NCBI GenBank assembly: GCA_018064695.1
Contig: JAGHUU010000107.1
Span: forward strand, 1-12,490
Source of the DNA: Candidatus Blautia equi
GTDB taxonomy: Bacteria > Bacillota > Clostridia > Lachnospirales > Lachnospiraceae
Direction: 5' to 3'
DNA: 12,490 nucleotides
Part shown: one piece after another, positions 1-6,413 of the stretch
Position numbering within the stretch: position 1 is the stretch's first letter
Layout of the letters: the number at the start of each line of letters is the position of its first letter
Position numbers and translations under genes: made by a program
The notes under the pieces: generated by a model
Told to the model about the DNA's origin: nothing
The model's database searches: none
What the model saw: only the letters and a program-made list of their open reading frames with translations

Positions 1-490
1 TGCCAACGGAGAAGGAACGGATCATGGATGTGTGCGGCGCGTAGTCGCTGAACACCGTGAAGCCTGCCCATAAATATCCGTCCTTGATGCGGAACACATA
101 AAACATCATGTACAGGATAAAGAGAAAGAGCAATGCAAAAAAGATCAGTTCTTTTCTGAAGAGCCTCTCCTCCTGGATCCAGTTTTTTCTGGCCAGTTTT
201 CTGCCTGTCTTTTTTCTCCACACGTAAACGATGCAGAGATACAGCACAGAGAGCAGAAGAATGATGAGGTTTGCAATAAAGAGCGGATGACGGTCTGCGG
301 TGATCTTCTCCACTATATAAGCGGCCGCATATACAAGCCAGGTAACGATCAGCGTTCCGCTTCCAAAAGCCATGGGGAACAGCAGCCAGAAACGGTTTCC
401 TGTGGTTTCCCGCACTCTTCTGAGCAGAAACAGCTCCGTCACTTCTCTGCCGATCAGAACTGAAATAAGAATGTATAATAAAGCCAGCAT
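1..490 (-). CDS. Multi-pass membrane protein, partial (C-terminus outside window)
   Basis: This is an open frame of 163 codons that begins at ATG 490-488 and runs off the left edge without a stop. The start is supported by an AAAGGA ribosome binding site about 8 bases upstream. The visible part has about four hydrophobic segments, near residues 2-14, 34-60, 70-91 and 114-133, separated by basic loops such as RKKTGRKLARK. The fourth segment is followed by an FSDYAPHTSMIRSFS motif. From memory, a similar FSDY-PHT motif occurs in large uncharacterised membrane proteins of Lachnospiraceae that resemble GT-C glycosyltransferases, where an acidic residue in the first outside loop is often catalytic. 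A role in cell-surface glycan transfer is therefore possible, but it is inference from one motif and the topology. The gene has its own promoter and sits behind the terminator of the GH18 gene, so it is probably a separate transcription unit. Confidence 0.75.
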   Translation of the reverse strand, partial: MLALLYILISVLIGREVTELFLLRRVRETTGNRFWLLFPMAFGSGTLIVTWLVYAAAYIVEKITADRHPLFIANLIILLLSVLYLCIVYVWRKKTGRKLARKNWIQEERLFRKELIFFALLFLFILYMMFYVFRIKDGYLWAGFTVFSDYAPHTSMIRSFSVG

Positions 491-529
491 ACTCGAATCC
501 TTTCCAAGAAAAAAACATATACATAGTTC

Positions 530-538
530 AGTATACCA
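530..538 (-). promoter_or_regulatory. Extended -10 promoter for the membrane-protein gene
   Basis: On the minus strand, TATACT (535-530) is preceded by TGG (538-536), making an extended -10 element about 40 bases before the start codon. No good -35 box is visible at the usual distance. Confidence 0.4.
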
Positions 539-579
539 AAAGTTTCTCTTTATTCCTAGTACCAACAGCTTTCCGGGAT

Positions 580-623
580 AAAAAATACTCCGGAAGGATA
601 ATTACCTATCCCTTCCGGAGTAT
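580..623 (-). terminator. Rho-independent terminator after the GH18 gene
   Basis: A perfect 13-base stem, ATACTCCGGAAGG (585-597) with its complement (611-623), encloses a 13-base loop. On the minus strand it is followed directly by a T run (585-581). It lies 39 bases past the stop of the GH18 gene and separates that gene from the membrane-protein gene. Confidence 0.85.
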
Positions 624-661
624 CAGAATTCAATATTCGTTCTTCAGACAACCCGCAGCTA

Positions 662-2308
662 TCAATAGAGATTGTTCTGGATCACAGACCAGATGCTGCT
701 GTTCTCAAAGCCAAGCTTCCATGCTGCCACACCGGCAAGACCGTATTTTGGCACAAGCTGTACCTTAGCCGCAATGGAATCGCCATCCTCCAGCCAGATC
801 TGATAGAAGCCGTCCTCCAGCTCATAGGAGCCGTAGTTCTGGCAGACCTCAGTATTCCAGTATACCTCTGCGTGATTTCGCTCCACATTGTCTTTTGCCT
901 GGTCCATACCGATGGCCTCGCTGGTCACAATGCCGGAATTGGTTTTCCAGAGTCTGGTGTAAAACGGCATACCGTTGATGACGCGCTCCGCAGGAACTTC
1001 CTCCAGAGTATCCACGACACCTTTTTCCACCCATGGAAGGGAGGCTACGGATCCTGCTGTCTCGGAGCCCACATAGTGCTCGTCATAGCCCATGATAATG
1101 ATGTAATCCACCACTCTTCCCTGCTCTGCGCGGTCATAGTGGCTGGTGAAATCCTCCGGAACAGGGTTGTCCACAGAGAGGATCATGCCGTGTTTATGAC
1201 ACTCAATAGAGAGCTCTCTTAAGAACTGAAGGAAATGAGGACCTACCTCTTCTTTCAGATACTCGAAGTCGATGTTGATGCCGTCAAGGCCCACTTCCAG
1301 AGCTGCGTCCATCAGGTTTCTGATCAGATTCTCGCGGCTGGAGGTGCTGGAGAGGACCACGGTGGTGCTCATCTCACTGCTGAAGTTATCGATGAGGCCC
1401 CAGACCTGCATGCCCATGCTGTGTGCCTCTTCCACGTAGGAGGAGGAAGCAATGCTCTTAATGTTTCCATAATTGTCTGTCATGGTAAACCAGGTTGGAG
1501 AGATAACATTCAATCCGGAAACGTTGGCCACATAATCATATAAATAATCGTTGGCATCGTAGTTGGTCACCTGATGCCATGCAAGGTTGACTTTTCCGTC
1601 CACCTTCAGATACTGATATGGTTCTGTATAGAAATCTCTGCCGGTGGTGATGATCTCAGGTGCGGCAAGCTTTTTCTTTTCCACATAGCCCACATATCCG
1701 TCGGCTGTAGCCACCTGATTCCACTCCTCCAGCTCCTCCAGAAGATAGAGATACTGGCCGGATGCCACGTCTGTCAGAACCTCTGATTTAATGCCGCCGC
1801 GGTAGCGGAGCTTTGTGTTTGAGGTTACGCGAACCATATTGCGGTTTTCAAAGTCGTACTGCACTGCCACTCTGGCAGGGGACTCATAGACATAAGTATC
1901 TATGTCTGTGTACTTTTTAATATAGGAAAGATTGAGATACGCCTGTCCGTCCTTCATGACGACTTCCGTTCCCACTTCTCCCGCAGGGGTGCGAAGCAGC
2001 TCGGATGGGGTGGCGTATAAGATCTGCTCACCCTCGCCGTCCCAGTAGAAGCGCTGGTTCAGGTAGGTGTTTACTACATCCACAGGAAGGTAGACGTCGT
2101 CTCCGTATTTCAGGGCCGAAGCCTCCAGCTGGTTTGTGCCCATAATGATCACAGCCTCATCGGAAGCAGGTGTTCCATAATACTCATATCGATCCATCAT
2201 CTTTCTGGTAGGGGTGTATTTCACCACCAGATGAGTGCCGATACCCGCAATAGCGACCAGCAGCACCAGCAGACAGACGATCAGCACAGGTACATGTTTT
2301 CTGTTCAT
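662..2308 (-). CDS. Membrane-anchored glycosyl hydrolase family 18 protein with SH3-like domain
   Basis: This 548-residue protein probably acts on peptidoglycan or another N-acetylglucosamine polymer at the outer face of the cell. Residues 7-29 form one hydrophobic segment after a basic N-terminus, with no clear signal-peptidase site, so it is likely a signal anchor. Residues about 50-150 resemble the stalk (copper amine oxidase N-like) domain of Clostridia surface proteins. Residues about 158-215 look like a bacterial SH3 domain. Residues about 238-548 are the GH18 barrel: DGINIDFE (342-349) supplies the catalytic Glu349, and MGYDEHY (407-413) matches the conserved substrate-binding strand. 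The family motif DxxDxDxE has Asn at position 345, as I recall also for YaaH/YdhD-type spore hydrolases. The start has a good AAGGAGA site. It is monocistronic, between its own promoter and terminator. Family assignment is firm; substrate is inferred. A spore-cortex or cell-wall lytic role is the leading option. Confidence 0.9.
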   Translation of the reverse strand: MNRKHVPVLIVCLLVLLVAIAGIGTHLVVKYTPTRKMMDRYEYYGTPASDEAVIIMGTNQLEASALKYGDDVYLPVDVVNTYLNQRFYWDGEGEQILYATPSELLRTPAGEVGTEVVMKDGQAYLNLSYIKKYTDIDTYVYESPARVAVQYDFENRNMVRVTSNTKLRYRGGIKSEVLTDVASGQYLYLLEELEEWNQVATADGYVGYVEKKKLAAPEIITTGRDFYTEPYQYLKVDGKVNLAWHQVTNYDANDYLYDYVANVSGLNVISPTWFTMTDNYGNIKSIASSSYVEEAHSMGMQVWGLIDNFSSEMSTTVVLSSTSSRENLIRNLMDAALEVGLDGINIDFEYLKEEVGPHFLQFLRELSIECHKHGMILSVDNPVPEDFTSHYDRAEQGRVVDYIIIMGYDEHYVGSETAGSVASLPWVEKGVVDTLEEVPAERVINGMPFYTRLWKTNSGIVTSEAIGMDQAKDNVERNHAEVYWNTEVCQNYGSYELEDGFYQIWLEDGDSIAAKVQLVPKYGLAGVAAWKLGFENSSIWSVIQNNLY

Positions 2309-2375
2309 GATGATCTCCTTTAATTTTTATATGAAGCAATTCGTTATTTTACAGTTTCGCAAAACAAGTTCAATC

Positions 2376-2384
2376 ATTATAGCA
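2376..2384 (-). promoter_or_regulatory. Extended -10 promoter for the GH18 gene
   Basis: A perfect TATAAT (2381-2376) preceded by TGC (2384-2382) lies about 68 bases before the start codon on the minus strand. The region at -35 is poor (GTATCT or TATCTT), which is typical when an extended -10 compensates. The predicted leader of about 60 bases contains no obvious structure. Confidence 0.65.
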
Positions 2385-2508
2385 CAAATCGAAAAAAAAG
2401 ATACCTTCTGCCCTCAATATTTATAAATTGTTCATATTTCAGACCGTTTTTTCAGACTTTGCCGCCTGTGAAATTCCAAAAATGATAAAAACAGATAGAA
2501 AAACACGA

Positions 2509-2558
2509 AAAGAACTCCCTCTGTAAGCCCGATAACAGGGAAAACGCGCTTACAGAGG
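2509..2558 (-). terminator. Probable terminator after the unknown small-protein gene
   Basis: An 11-base perfect stem, CCTCTGTAAGC (2518-2528) with its complement (2548-2558), has a long 19-base loop. On the minus strand it is followed by a T-rich but interrupted stretch (GAGTTCTTTTC). It begins 9 bases past the stop of the 2567-2851 gene. The long loop and broken T run make it weaker than the terminator at 580-623. Confidence 0.6.
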
Positions 2559-2566
2559 AAGTCCTC

Positions 2567-2851
2567 CTATTCGTTGTTCCGGATGAAATCAAAGCTGACC
2601 ATGGCGATCCTGCCTCTCTCATCTTCTGTGTAATCCCGCATGTATCCGCCGTCTTCTGCGATCATGCAGGCTTTCGCAATAGACCGTGGATCACTTGGGC
2701 AGCCATCCAGATAGAGCGCAATGCCGCACTCTCTGTAGGCTTCCAGTTCTTCCTTAAGAGGCTTCATGGCTTTCTTTTTGGCTCGTGATATATTTCCCGT
2801 ATCTGAACCTCCCTTCCATTTTTTCATTTTAGAAAACACCCATAGGTTCAT
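2567..2851 (-). CDS. Small protein of unknown function, start uncertain
   Basis: I cannot assign a function. The frame encodes up to 94 residues. The part from about residue 20 on (ISRAKKKAMKPL onward) looks like a real soluble protein, with an acidic C-terminus, three Cys (residues 42, 51, 62) and a segment reading YMRDYTEDERG. From memory, short proteins with a similar YMRDY segment are common and unnamed in Lachnospiraceae. The start is unclear. ATG 2851-2849 and ATG 2827-2825 have no ribosome binding site, and ATG 2767-2765 has only a weak AAAGAAAG. A strong GGGAGG motif (about 2810-2815) lies inside the frame with no ATG, GTG or TTG at a proper distance. The first ATG overlaps the stop of a possible leader ORF as ATGA, which could couple their translation. 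A terminator follows. The gene is divergent from mecA. Confidence 0.65.
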   Translation of the reverse strand: MNLWVFSKMKKWKGGSDTGNISRAKKKAMKPLKEELEAYRECGIALYLDGCPSDPRSIAKACMIAEDGGYMRDYTEDERGRIAMVSFDFIRNNE

Positions 2852-2991
2852 GGAAAAAGGATCGTCCGTTCTGAATCTTTTATCTTTTGGGAATCAGGTC
2901 CATGCCGCGGTAAGAACACCGCATGACCAAAATGACATGGTCCTATAAATAGAATGGTATTGTTATTGTAAGTTTCAGGGGTTTGTTTCAT
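2848..2991 (-). CDS. Possible 47-residue leader ORF, unknown
   Basis: This frame is short and has no recognised family. Its ATG (2991-2989) has a GAGGA ribosome binding site about 6 bases upstream and lies about 33 bases after the likely transcription start of the promoter at 3031-3058. It ends at TGA 2850-2848, which overlaps the ATG at 2851 as ATGA. The predicted product is Asn- and Thr-rich at the start, then has an ILFIGPCHFGHAVF stretch and a charged tail. Most of this DNA can also fold into hairpins, so the region may act as RNA and the ORF may be chance. It could instead be the 5' part of a gene broken by a frameshift. Real promoter, binding site and overlap argue for keeping it as tentative. 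Confidence 0.3.
   Translation of the reverse strand: MKQTPETYNNNTILFIGPCHFGHAVFLPRHGPDSQKIKDSERTILFP
2897..2943 (-). other. Nested hairpin element in the leader of the unknown small-protein gene
   Basis: On the minus strand, GGACCATG (2943-2936) pairs with CATGGACC (2904-2897) with one A-A mismatch. Inside it, GCGGT (2922-2918) pairs with ACCGC (2911-2907) around a 6-base loop. It matches no riboswitch class I recognise. It overlaps the possible leader ORF. The rest of the 342-base gap 2852-3193 holds only the two divergent promoters. Confidence 0.4.
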
Positions 2992-3030
2992 AGTTTCCTC
3001 AGAGCAGAGGATCGTCTCTCCATGCAGTGT

Positions 3031-3058
3031 ATTATACCTGTTTTTCCGGGCAGTGCAA
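3031..3058 (-). promoter_or_regulatory. Promoter for the leader ORF and unknown small protein
   Basis: A perfect TATAAT (3036-3031) is preceded, after a 16-base spacer, by TTGCAC (3058-3053), a weak -35 box sharing the first three bases of the consensus. Transcription would start near 3024 and give a leader of roughly 170 bases before the first ATG of the 94-residue frame. Confidence 0.55.
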
Positions 3059-3141
3059 GGCTTCTCCCACTCTTTTCATAATTATAAACATATTTTTCCG
3101 ATTGGTTTCCAAATATTTTATAAATCCAAAAACAGTATTTC

Positions 3142-3169
3142 TTTACAAGAAAAATTTTTATGTTATAAT
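3142..3169 (+). promoter_or_regulatory. Promoter for mecA
   Basis: TTTACA (3142-3147), a 16-base spacer and a perfect TATAAT (3164-3169), with TG one base before the -10, form a strong housekeeping promoter. The predicted leader before the mecA ATG is only about 18 bases. Confidence 0.8.
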
Positions 3170-3193
3170 GTTCCCAGATTGGAAGTGATATAT

Positions 3194-3934
3194 ATGAAAA
3201 TTGAAAAAATCAACGAAAATCAGATTCGCTGCACCCTGACCCGCGAAGACCTGGAGAAACACCAGATCCGCATCAGCGAGCTTGCCTACGGCAGTGACAA
3301 AGCCAAAAAGCTTTTTCACGACATGATGCAGCAGGCCCAGATGCAGTTTGGATTTGAAGCAGATAATATCCCGTTAATGATAGAAGCCATTCCGGTAAAT
3401 ATGGAAAGCATCATCCTCATCATCACCAAGGTGGAGGATCCCGAGGAACTTGACACCCGCTTCTCCAAATTTGCCCCGTTTAAAGAGAAGGAATCCACCG
3501 ACACCCTTCAGTTTGAGAGCGCAGCCAACGTGCTGGATATGATCCAGAACATGATGAAGACCGGTCTCCAGAAGGCCGACCAGCAGAAAAAAGAAGCTGC
3601 CGCTGCCGCTGAAAAAGCCCCTGCTGAGGAAGCAGCCGATGTGGATCTCATCCGTCTCTACACTTTCCGCAAGCTGGATGATGTCATCACCGCCTCCCAC
3701 GCCCTGGCCGGCTGCTACGACGGCATCAATGCTCTTTACAAAACCCCGGCCGACGGAAAATACCAGCTGGTACTCCATCAGTCCCAGACTACTCCGGAGG
3801 ACTTCAACAAAGTCTGCAACATCCTCTCCGAGTACGCAAAGGGAAAATCCTTCTCCGTTTCCGGTGAAGCCCATTTTCACGAGCACGCGGAGCTCATCAC
3901 CGCCCAGGCCGTTCAGGCACTGGCCTCTCTGTAA
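3194..3934 (+). CDS. mecA: MecA-type adaptor protein for the Clp protease
   Basis: The product is a 246-residue MecA-family adaptor. In Bacillus, MecA binds substrates such as ComK and delivers them to the ClpC unfoldase for degradation by ClpP, and it helps assemble the ClpC hexamer. The N-terminal part, residues 1-90 (MKIEKINENQIRCTLTREDL), is the conserved substrate-binding domain. A flexible Ala/Glu linker covers about residues 130-150. The C-terminal domain, from DLIRLYTFRKLDDVI (151 on) to the end, is the ClpC-binding fold. The start at 3194 is chosen because the family begins MKIE and GGAAGTGA lies just upstream; an in-frame ATG at 3053 lies upstream of the promoter. The gene is monocistronic and ends at a shared terminator. 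ComK itself is absent from most Clostridia, so the targets here are unknown. Confidence 0.92.
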   Translation: MKIEKINENQIRCTLTREDLEKHQIRISELAYGSDKAKKLFHDMMQQAQMQFGFEADNIPLMIEAIPVNMESIILIITKVEDPEELDTRFSKFAPFKEKESTDTLQFESAANVLDMIQNMMKTGLQKADQQKKEAAAAAEKAPAEEAADVDLIRLYTFRKLDDVITASHALAGCYDGINALYKTPADGKYQLVLHQSQTTPEDFNKVCNILSEYAKGKSFSVSGEAHFHEHAELITAQAVQALASL

Positions 3935-3945
3935 AACACAAAATA

Positions 3946-3975
3946 AAAAAGGTGGTCTTATAAGACCACCTTTTT
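3946..3975. terminator. Bidirectional terminator between mecA and the DUF1858 gene
   Basis: A perfect 30-base palindrome consists of A5, GGTGGTCTTA, TAAGACCACC and T5. The GC-rich stem is flanked by an A run on one side and a T run on the other, so it works in either direction. It begins 11 bases past the mecA stop and directly abuts the stop of the opposing gene. Confidence 0.9.
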
Positions 3976-3976
3976 C

Positions 3977-4180
3977 TTATTCTTCTCCAAAGAAGTCATT
4001 CAGCTGTGCTACCAGGATATCTGCATCCAGGCCGTGTACCATGCAGGCCTCTGCCAGGGACTCCCCCTGGGAGGATGGACAGCCTACGCAGTGCATGCCG
4101 GATCTCATTAAAATAGCTGCCATCATGGTATCGCGCTCCAGCAATTCCCCGATGAGCATATCTTTTGTGATCTTTGCCAT
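3977..4180 (-). CDS. DUF1858 (hybrid-cluster-protein-associated redox disulfide) protein
   Basis: This 67-residue protein matches the DUF1858 family: an N-terminal helix (KITKDMLIGELLER), then a CVGCP motif at Cys31 and Cys34, then a C-terminal helical segment with another Cys (46). The family is often found beside or fused to redox and iron-sulfur enzymes, including hybrid cluster protein, and its CxxC is thought to form a redox disulfide; no exact reaction is established. The start has a strong AGGAGGT site 8 bases upstream. The promoter lies back to back with that of a ferredoxin gene, so the two are divergent neighbours, which fits a shared redox context but does not prove one. Family call is confident, role is not. 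Confidence 0.85.
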   Translation of the reverse strand: MAKITKDMLIGELLERDTMMAAILMRSGMHCVGCPSSQGESLAEACMVHGLDADILVAQLNDFFGEE

Positions 4181-4209
4181 TTCAAAATACCTCCTTCATC
4201 ATTTCTCTG

Positions 4210-4237
4210 ATTATAACACACCCCGTCTGATTGTTCA
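4210..4237 (-). promoter_or_regulatory. Promoter for the DUF1858 gene
   Basis: TGAACA (4237-4232), a 16-base spacer and a perfect TATAAT (4215-4210) with TGT just before it (extended -10) are seen on the minus strand, 30 bases before the start codon. Confidence 0.7.
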
Positions 4238-4268
4238 TTTAGAAAATCATTTTTTAGATTTTTTTTAC

Positions 4269-4297
4269 TTGTAATCCAGAAATGAATATATTAGAAT
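4269..4297 (+). promoter_or_regulatory. Promoter for the ferredoxin gene
   Basis: TTGTAA (4269-4274), a 17-base spacer and TAGAAT (4292-4297) form a fair promoter 51 bases before the ferredoxin start. A small TCCAG/CTGGA hairpin (4306-4320) lies in the leader. Confidence 0.6.
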
Positions 4298-4348
4298 ATA
4301 GTCAGTCCAGATATGCTGGAACAAGAAATTATAAAGGAGGAACTTATC

Positions 4349-4522
4349 ATGGCATATGTTATTTCTGAAGATTGCGTAAGCTGCGGAACATGTGAGGCTG
4401 AGTGCCCAGCAGGTGCTATTTCTCAGGGAGATGATCGTTATGTGATCGACGCTGACGCTTGCTTAGATTGCGGAAGCTGTGCAGCTGTATGTCCTAACGA
4501 GGCTATTAACCCAGCTGAATAA
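4349..4522 (+). CDS. Clostridial-type 2[4Fe-4S] ferredoxin
   Basis: The 57-residue product is a classical bacterial ferredoxin, a soluble one-electron carrier for enzymes such as pyruvate:ferredoxin oxidoreductase, hydrogenase and Rnf in anaerobes. Two cluster motifs CxxCxxCxxxCP are complete: Cys 9, 12, 15, 19 and Cys 38, 41, 44, 48, each last Cys followed by Pro. The length of about 55-57 is normal for the family. The start at 4349 is preferred over an in-frame ATG at 4313 because AAAGGAGG lies 8 bases before it and because the family begins MAYVIS. It is monocistronic, with its own promoter and a strong terminator. The codon use is typical of a highly expressed gene. Its partners cannot be told from this window. 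Confidence 0.96.
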   Translation: MAYVISEDCVSCGTCEAECPAGAISQGDDRYVIDADACLDCGSCAAVCPNEAINPAE

Positions 4523-4541
4523 TCTACCAAGGTTTAAACGC

Positions 4542-4573
4542 AAAGACCGCTGTTTTCACAGCGGTCTTTTTTA
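4542..4573 (+). terminator. Terminator after the ferredoxin gene
   Basis: AAAGACCGCTG (4542-4552) pairs with CAGCGGTCTTT (4559-4569) around a short loop, followed by a T run on the plus strand. It also lies just past the dnaB stop on the other strand, where the following T stretch is broken (CTTTGCGTTT), so it may stop dnaB transcripts less efficiently. Confidence 0.85.
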
Positions 4574-4583
4574 TTGCCATTTA

Positions 4584-5912
4584 TTATTTTTTCATATTCA
4601 CAAACTGCGTATAACGCGGCAGCCATACCAGCTCCACGGTTCCGATAGGGCCGTTTCTCTGTTTGGCAATGATAATCTCCGCAATATCCTTTTTCTCAGT
4701 ATCCTTATGATAATAGTCATCTCGATAGATGAACATAACCACGTCCGCATCCTGCTCGATGGCTCCGGACTCACGGAGGTCAGAGAGCATTGGTCTGTGA
4801 TCCGGTCTCTGCTCAACAGCTCGGCTCAGCTGGGAAAGTGCAATGACAGGGACGTTCAGTTCCCTGGCAAGTGCCTTAAGGGAACGGGAGATATCGGAGA
4901 TCTCCTGCTGTCTGGAATCGGTTCTTCCGCTTCCGCTCATAAGCTGCAGGTAGTCGATCATGATGATTCCCAGGTTGTGCTCCAGCTTGTACTTACGGCA
5001 CTTGCTTCGAAGCTCCGCAATGGAAATACCGGGTGTGTCATCTATGATAAGATTGGATCTTCCAATGATATCGGCGCCCTCCACCAGCTTGGTCCAGTCC
5101 TCATCCTTCAGATTACCGGTACGCATATTCTGGGAATCCACGTGGGACTCCATAGCCAGAAGTCGGTTTACCAGCTGTTCCTTTGACATCTCAAGGGAGA
5201 AGATGGCAACTGTCACGTCTTTTCTGAAGGCCATATACTGGGCAATGTTCAGAACAAAGGCTGTTTTTCCCATAGAAGGTCTGGCTGCTATGAGTACCAG
5301 ATCGGAGCCGTGCATGCCGGAGGTCTTGTAATCCAGATCCACAAATCCGGTTGGGATTCCGGTAACGCTGCCCTTGATCTTGGAGGCCTGTTCTATGTTG
5401 TTGATGGCATTTAATACTACCTGCTGGATAGGCACAAACTCTCCGCCCACATTTCTCTGCAGGATGTTAAAGAGTTTCTTTTCTGCCTCCTCCATGATCA
5501 CCGTGGTGCTCTCTTTTTCCAGATAGCACTCGTTGGCAACCTCTTCGTTGGCTTTGATGAGGCGTCTCAGCAGGGCTTTTTCACTTACAATGTTCGCATA
5601 ATATTTGATATTGGCAGAGGTCGGAACTGCCGCAATGAGATCACGCACATATTCCATGTTGCTGATATCCGGCGGGAGGTCCTTCTCCTTCAGGCGGTTC
5701 TGCAGTGTGATGAGATCCACGGGCTTGCCCTCGTTGCAGAGCTCCACCATGGCATCGAATATGATTCCGTACTGTTGCTGGTAGAAGTCATCTCTGGTTA
5801 GGATCTCGGATGCGATCAGGATGGCATCCCGGTCAAGGATCATGGAACCGATAACAGACTGTTCTGCCTCAATACTATGCGGAAGGATTCTTTTGATCAG
5901 CGCTTCTTCCAT
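4584..5912 (-). CDS. dnaB: Replicative DNA helicase DnaB
   Basis: The 442-residue product is the hexameric helicase that unwinds DNA ahead of the replication fork (called DnaC in Bacillus). Residues 1-105 are the primase-binding N-terminal domain (PHSIEAEQSVIGSMILD). The RecA-like motor domain follows: Walker A ARPSMGKTA (210-218), Walker B IIMIDYLQL (316-324), and LSQLSRAVEQR (359-369), the DNA-binding and sensor region. The C-terminal end FIYRDDYYH and IAKQRNGP (416-423) are family hallmarks, the latter carrying the arginine finger region. No intein is present and the length is standard. It follows rplI by 51 bases and is the last gene of the gdpP-rplI-dnaB operon. The start has GGAAG upstream. 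The assignment is secure. Confidence 0.97.
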   Translation of the reverse strand: MEEALIKRILPHSIEAEQSVIGSMILDRDAILIASEILTRDDFYQQQYGIIFDAMVELCNEGKPVDLITLQNRLKEKDLPPDISNMEYVRDLIAAVPTSANIKYYANIVSEKALLRRLIKANEEVANECYLEKESTTVIMEEAEKKLFNILQRNVGGEFVPIQQVVLNAINNIEQASKIKGSVTGIPTGFVDLDYKTSGMHGSDLVLIAARPSMGKTAFVLNIAQYMAFRKDVTVAIFSLEMSKEQLVNRLLAMESHVDSQNMRTGNLKDEDWTKLVEGADIIGRSNLIIDDTPGISIAELRSKCRKYKLEHNLGIIMIDYLQLMSGSGRTDSRQQEISDISRSLKALARELNVPVIALSQLSRAVEQRPDHRPMLSDLRESGAIEQDADVVMFIYRDDYYHKDTEKKDIAEIIIAKQRNGPIGTVELVWLPRYTQFVNMKK

Positions 5913-5963
5913 AAGAGCTGCTTCCTTTCGATAATAGCTGTGTTTTTCGTCAGAGGCCGTTTA

Positions 5964-6413
5964 TTACTGCTCCTCTTTTACCCAAACCTTCAGGGAGCCG
6001 GTTACCTTTGGATGTAAACGTACAGGTACCTGGGTCACACCGAGATTTTTGATTGGGCTTGGCAGCACAAGTTTCTTTTTATCAAGCTCCAGGTTCAGCT
6101 GTTTTTTGGCAGCCTCTGCGATCTCCTTTGTGGAGATGGAGCCAAAGATTCTTCCGCCCTCTCCGGTCTTAAGGGTAAGAATCACTTCTTTTTCCTCAAG
6201 GTCTTTTGCGAAAGCCTGTGCAGCTTCCAGATTCTCCTGTGCTACTTTCTCAGCGTTTGCTTTCTGAAGCTTCAGGTCATTTAAGTTCTTTGGAGTAGCC
6301 TCAAGACCCAGTTTTTTAGGCAGGATCATGTTTCTTGCATATCCGTCACTTACATTTACGATCTCGCCCTTTTTTCCGAGGGCTTTTACATCTTCAAGCA
6401 GAATTACTTTCAT
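5964..6413 (-). CDS. rplI: 50S ribosomal protein L9
   Basis: The 149-residue product is ribosomal protein L9, which binds 23S rRNA near the L1 stalk and helps keep the reading frame. The N-terminal domain (MKVILLEDVKALGKKGEIV, then DGYARNMILPKKLG) carries the family signature; a long charged helix near residues 45-75 connects to the C-terminal domain (GRIFGSISTKEIAE). The start at 6413 is chosen because all L9 proteins begin MKVIL and because AGGAGA (6428-6423) lies 9 bases upstream; an in-frame ATG at 6437 would add eight non-family residues. The ATG overlaps the gdpP TGA as ATGA, and the binding site lies inside gdpP, so translation is probably coupled. The gene ends with tandem TAATAA stops. 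Confidence 0.97.
   Translation of the reverse strand: MKVILLEDVKALGKKGEIVNVSDGYARNMILPKKLGLEATPKNLNDLKLQKANAEKVAQENLEAAQAFAKDLEEKEVILTLKTGEGGRIFGSISTKEIAEAAKKQLNLELDKKKLVLPSPIKNLGVTQVPVRLHPKVTGSLKVWVKEEQ

Noticed and set aside
872..1543. Long plus-strand frames antisense to the GH18 gene
   Set aside because: They are out-of-phase shadows of a clear family protein, lack good ribosome binding sites, and match nothing I recognise.
2897..2943. A known riboswitch in the leader before the unknown small protein
   Set aside because: The hairpins do not show the conserved bases of classes I know, and no metabolic gene follows.
3053..3193. Upstream in-frame extension of mecA to an ATG at 3053
   Set aside because: The mecA promoter (-10 at 3164-3169) lies downstream of it, the added residues do not look like MecA, and the family starts MKIE at 3194.
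3374..3886. Long 170-codon minus-strand frame opposite mecA
   Set aside because: It is fully antisense to a well-supported gene and its Gly/Val-rich product reflects mecA codon use.
4313..4348. Earlier ferredoxin start at 4313
   Set aside because: The strong AAAGGAGG site serves the ATG at 4349, and the added residues are translated from that binding site.
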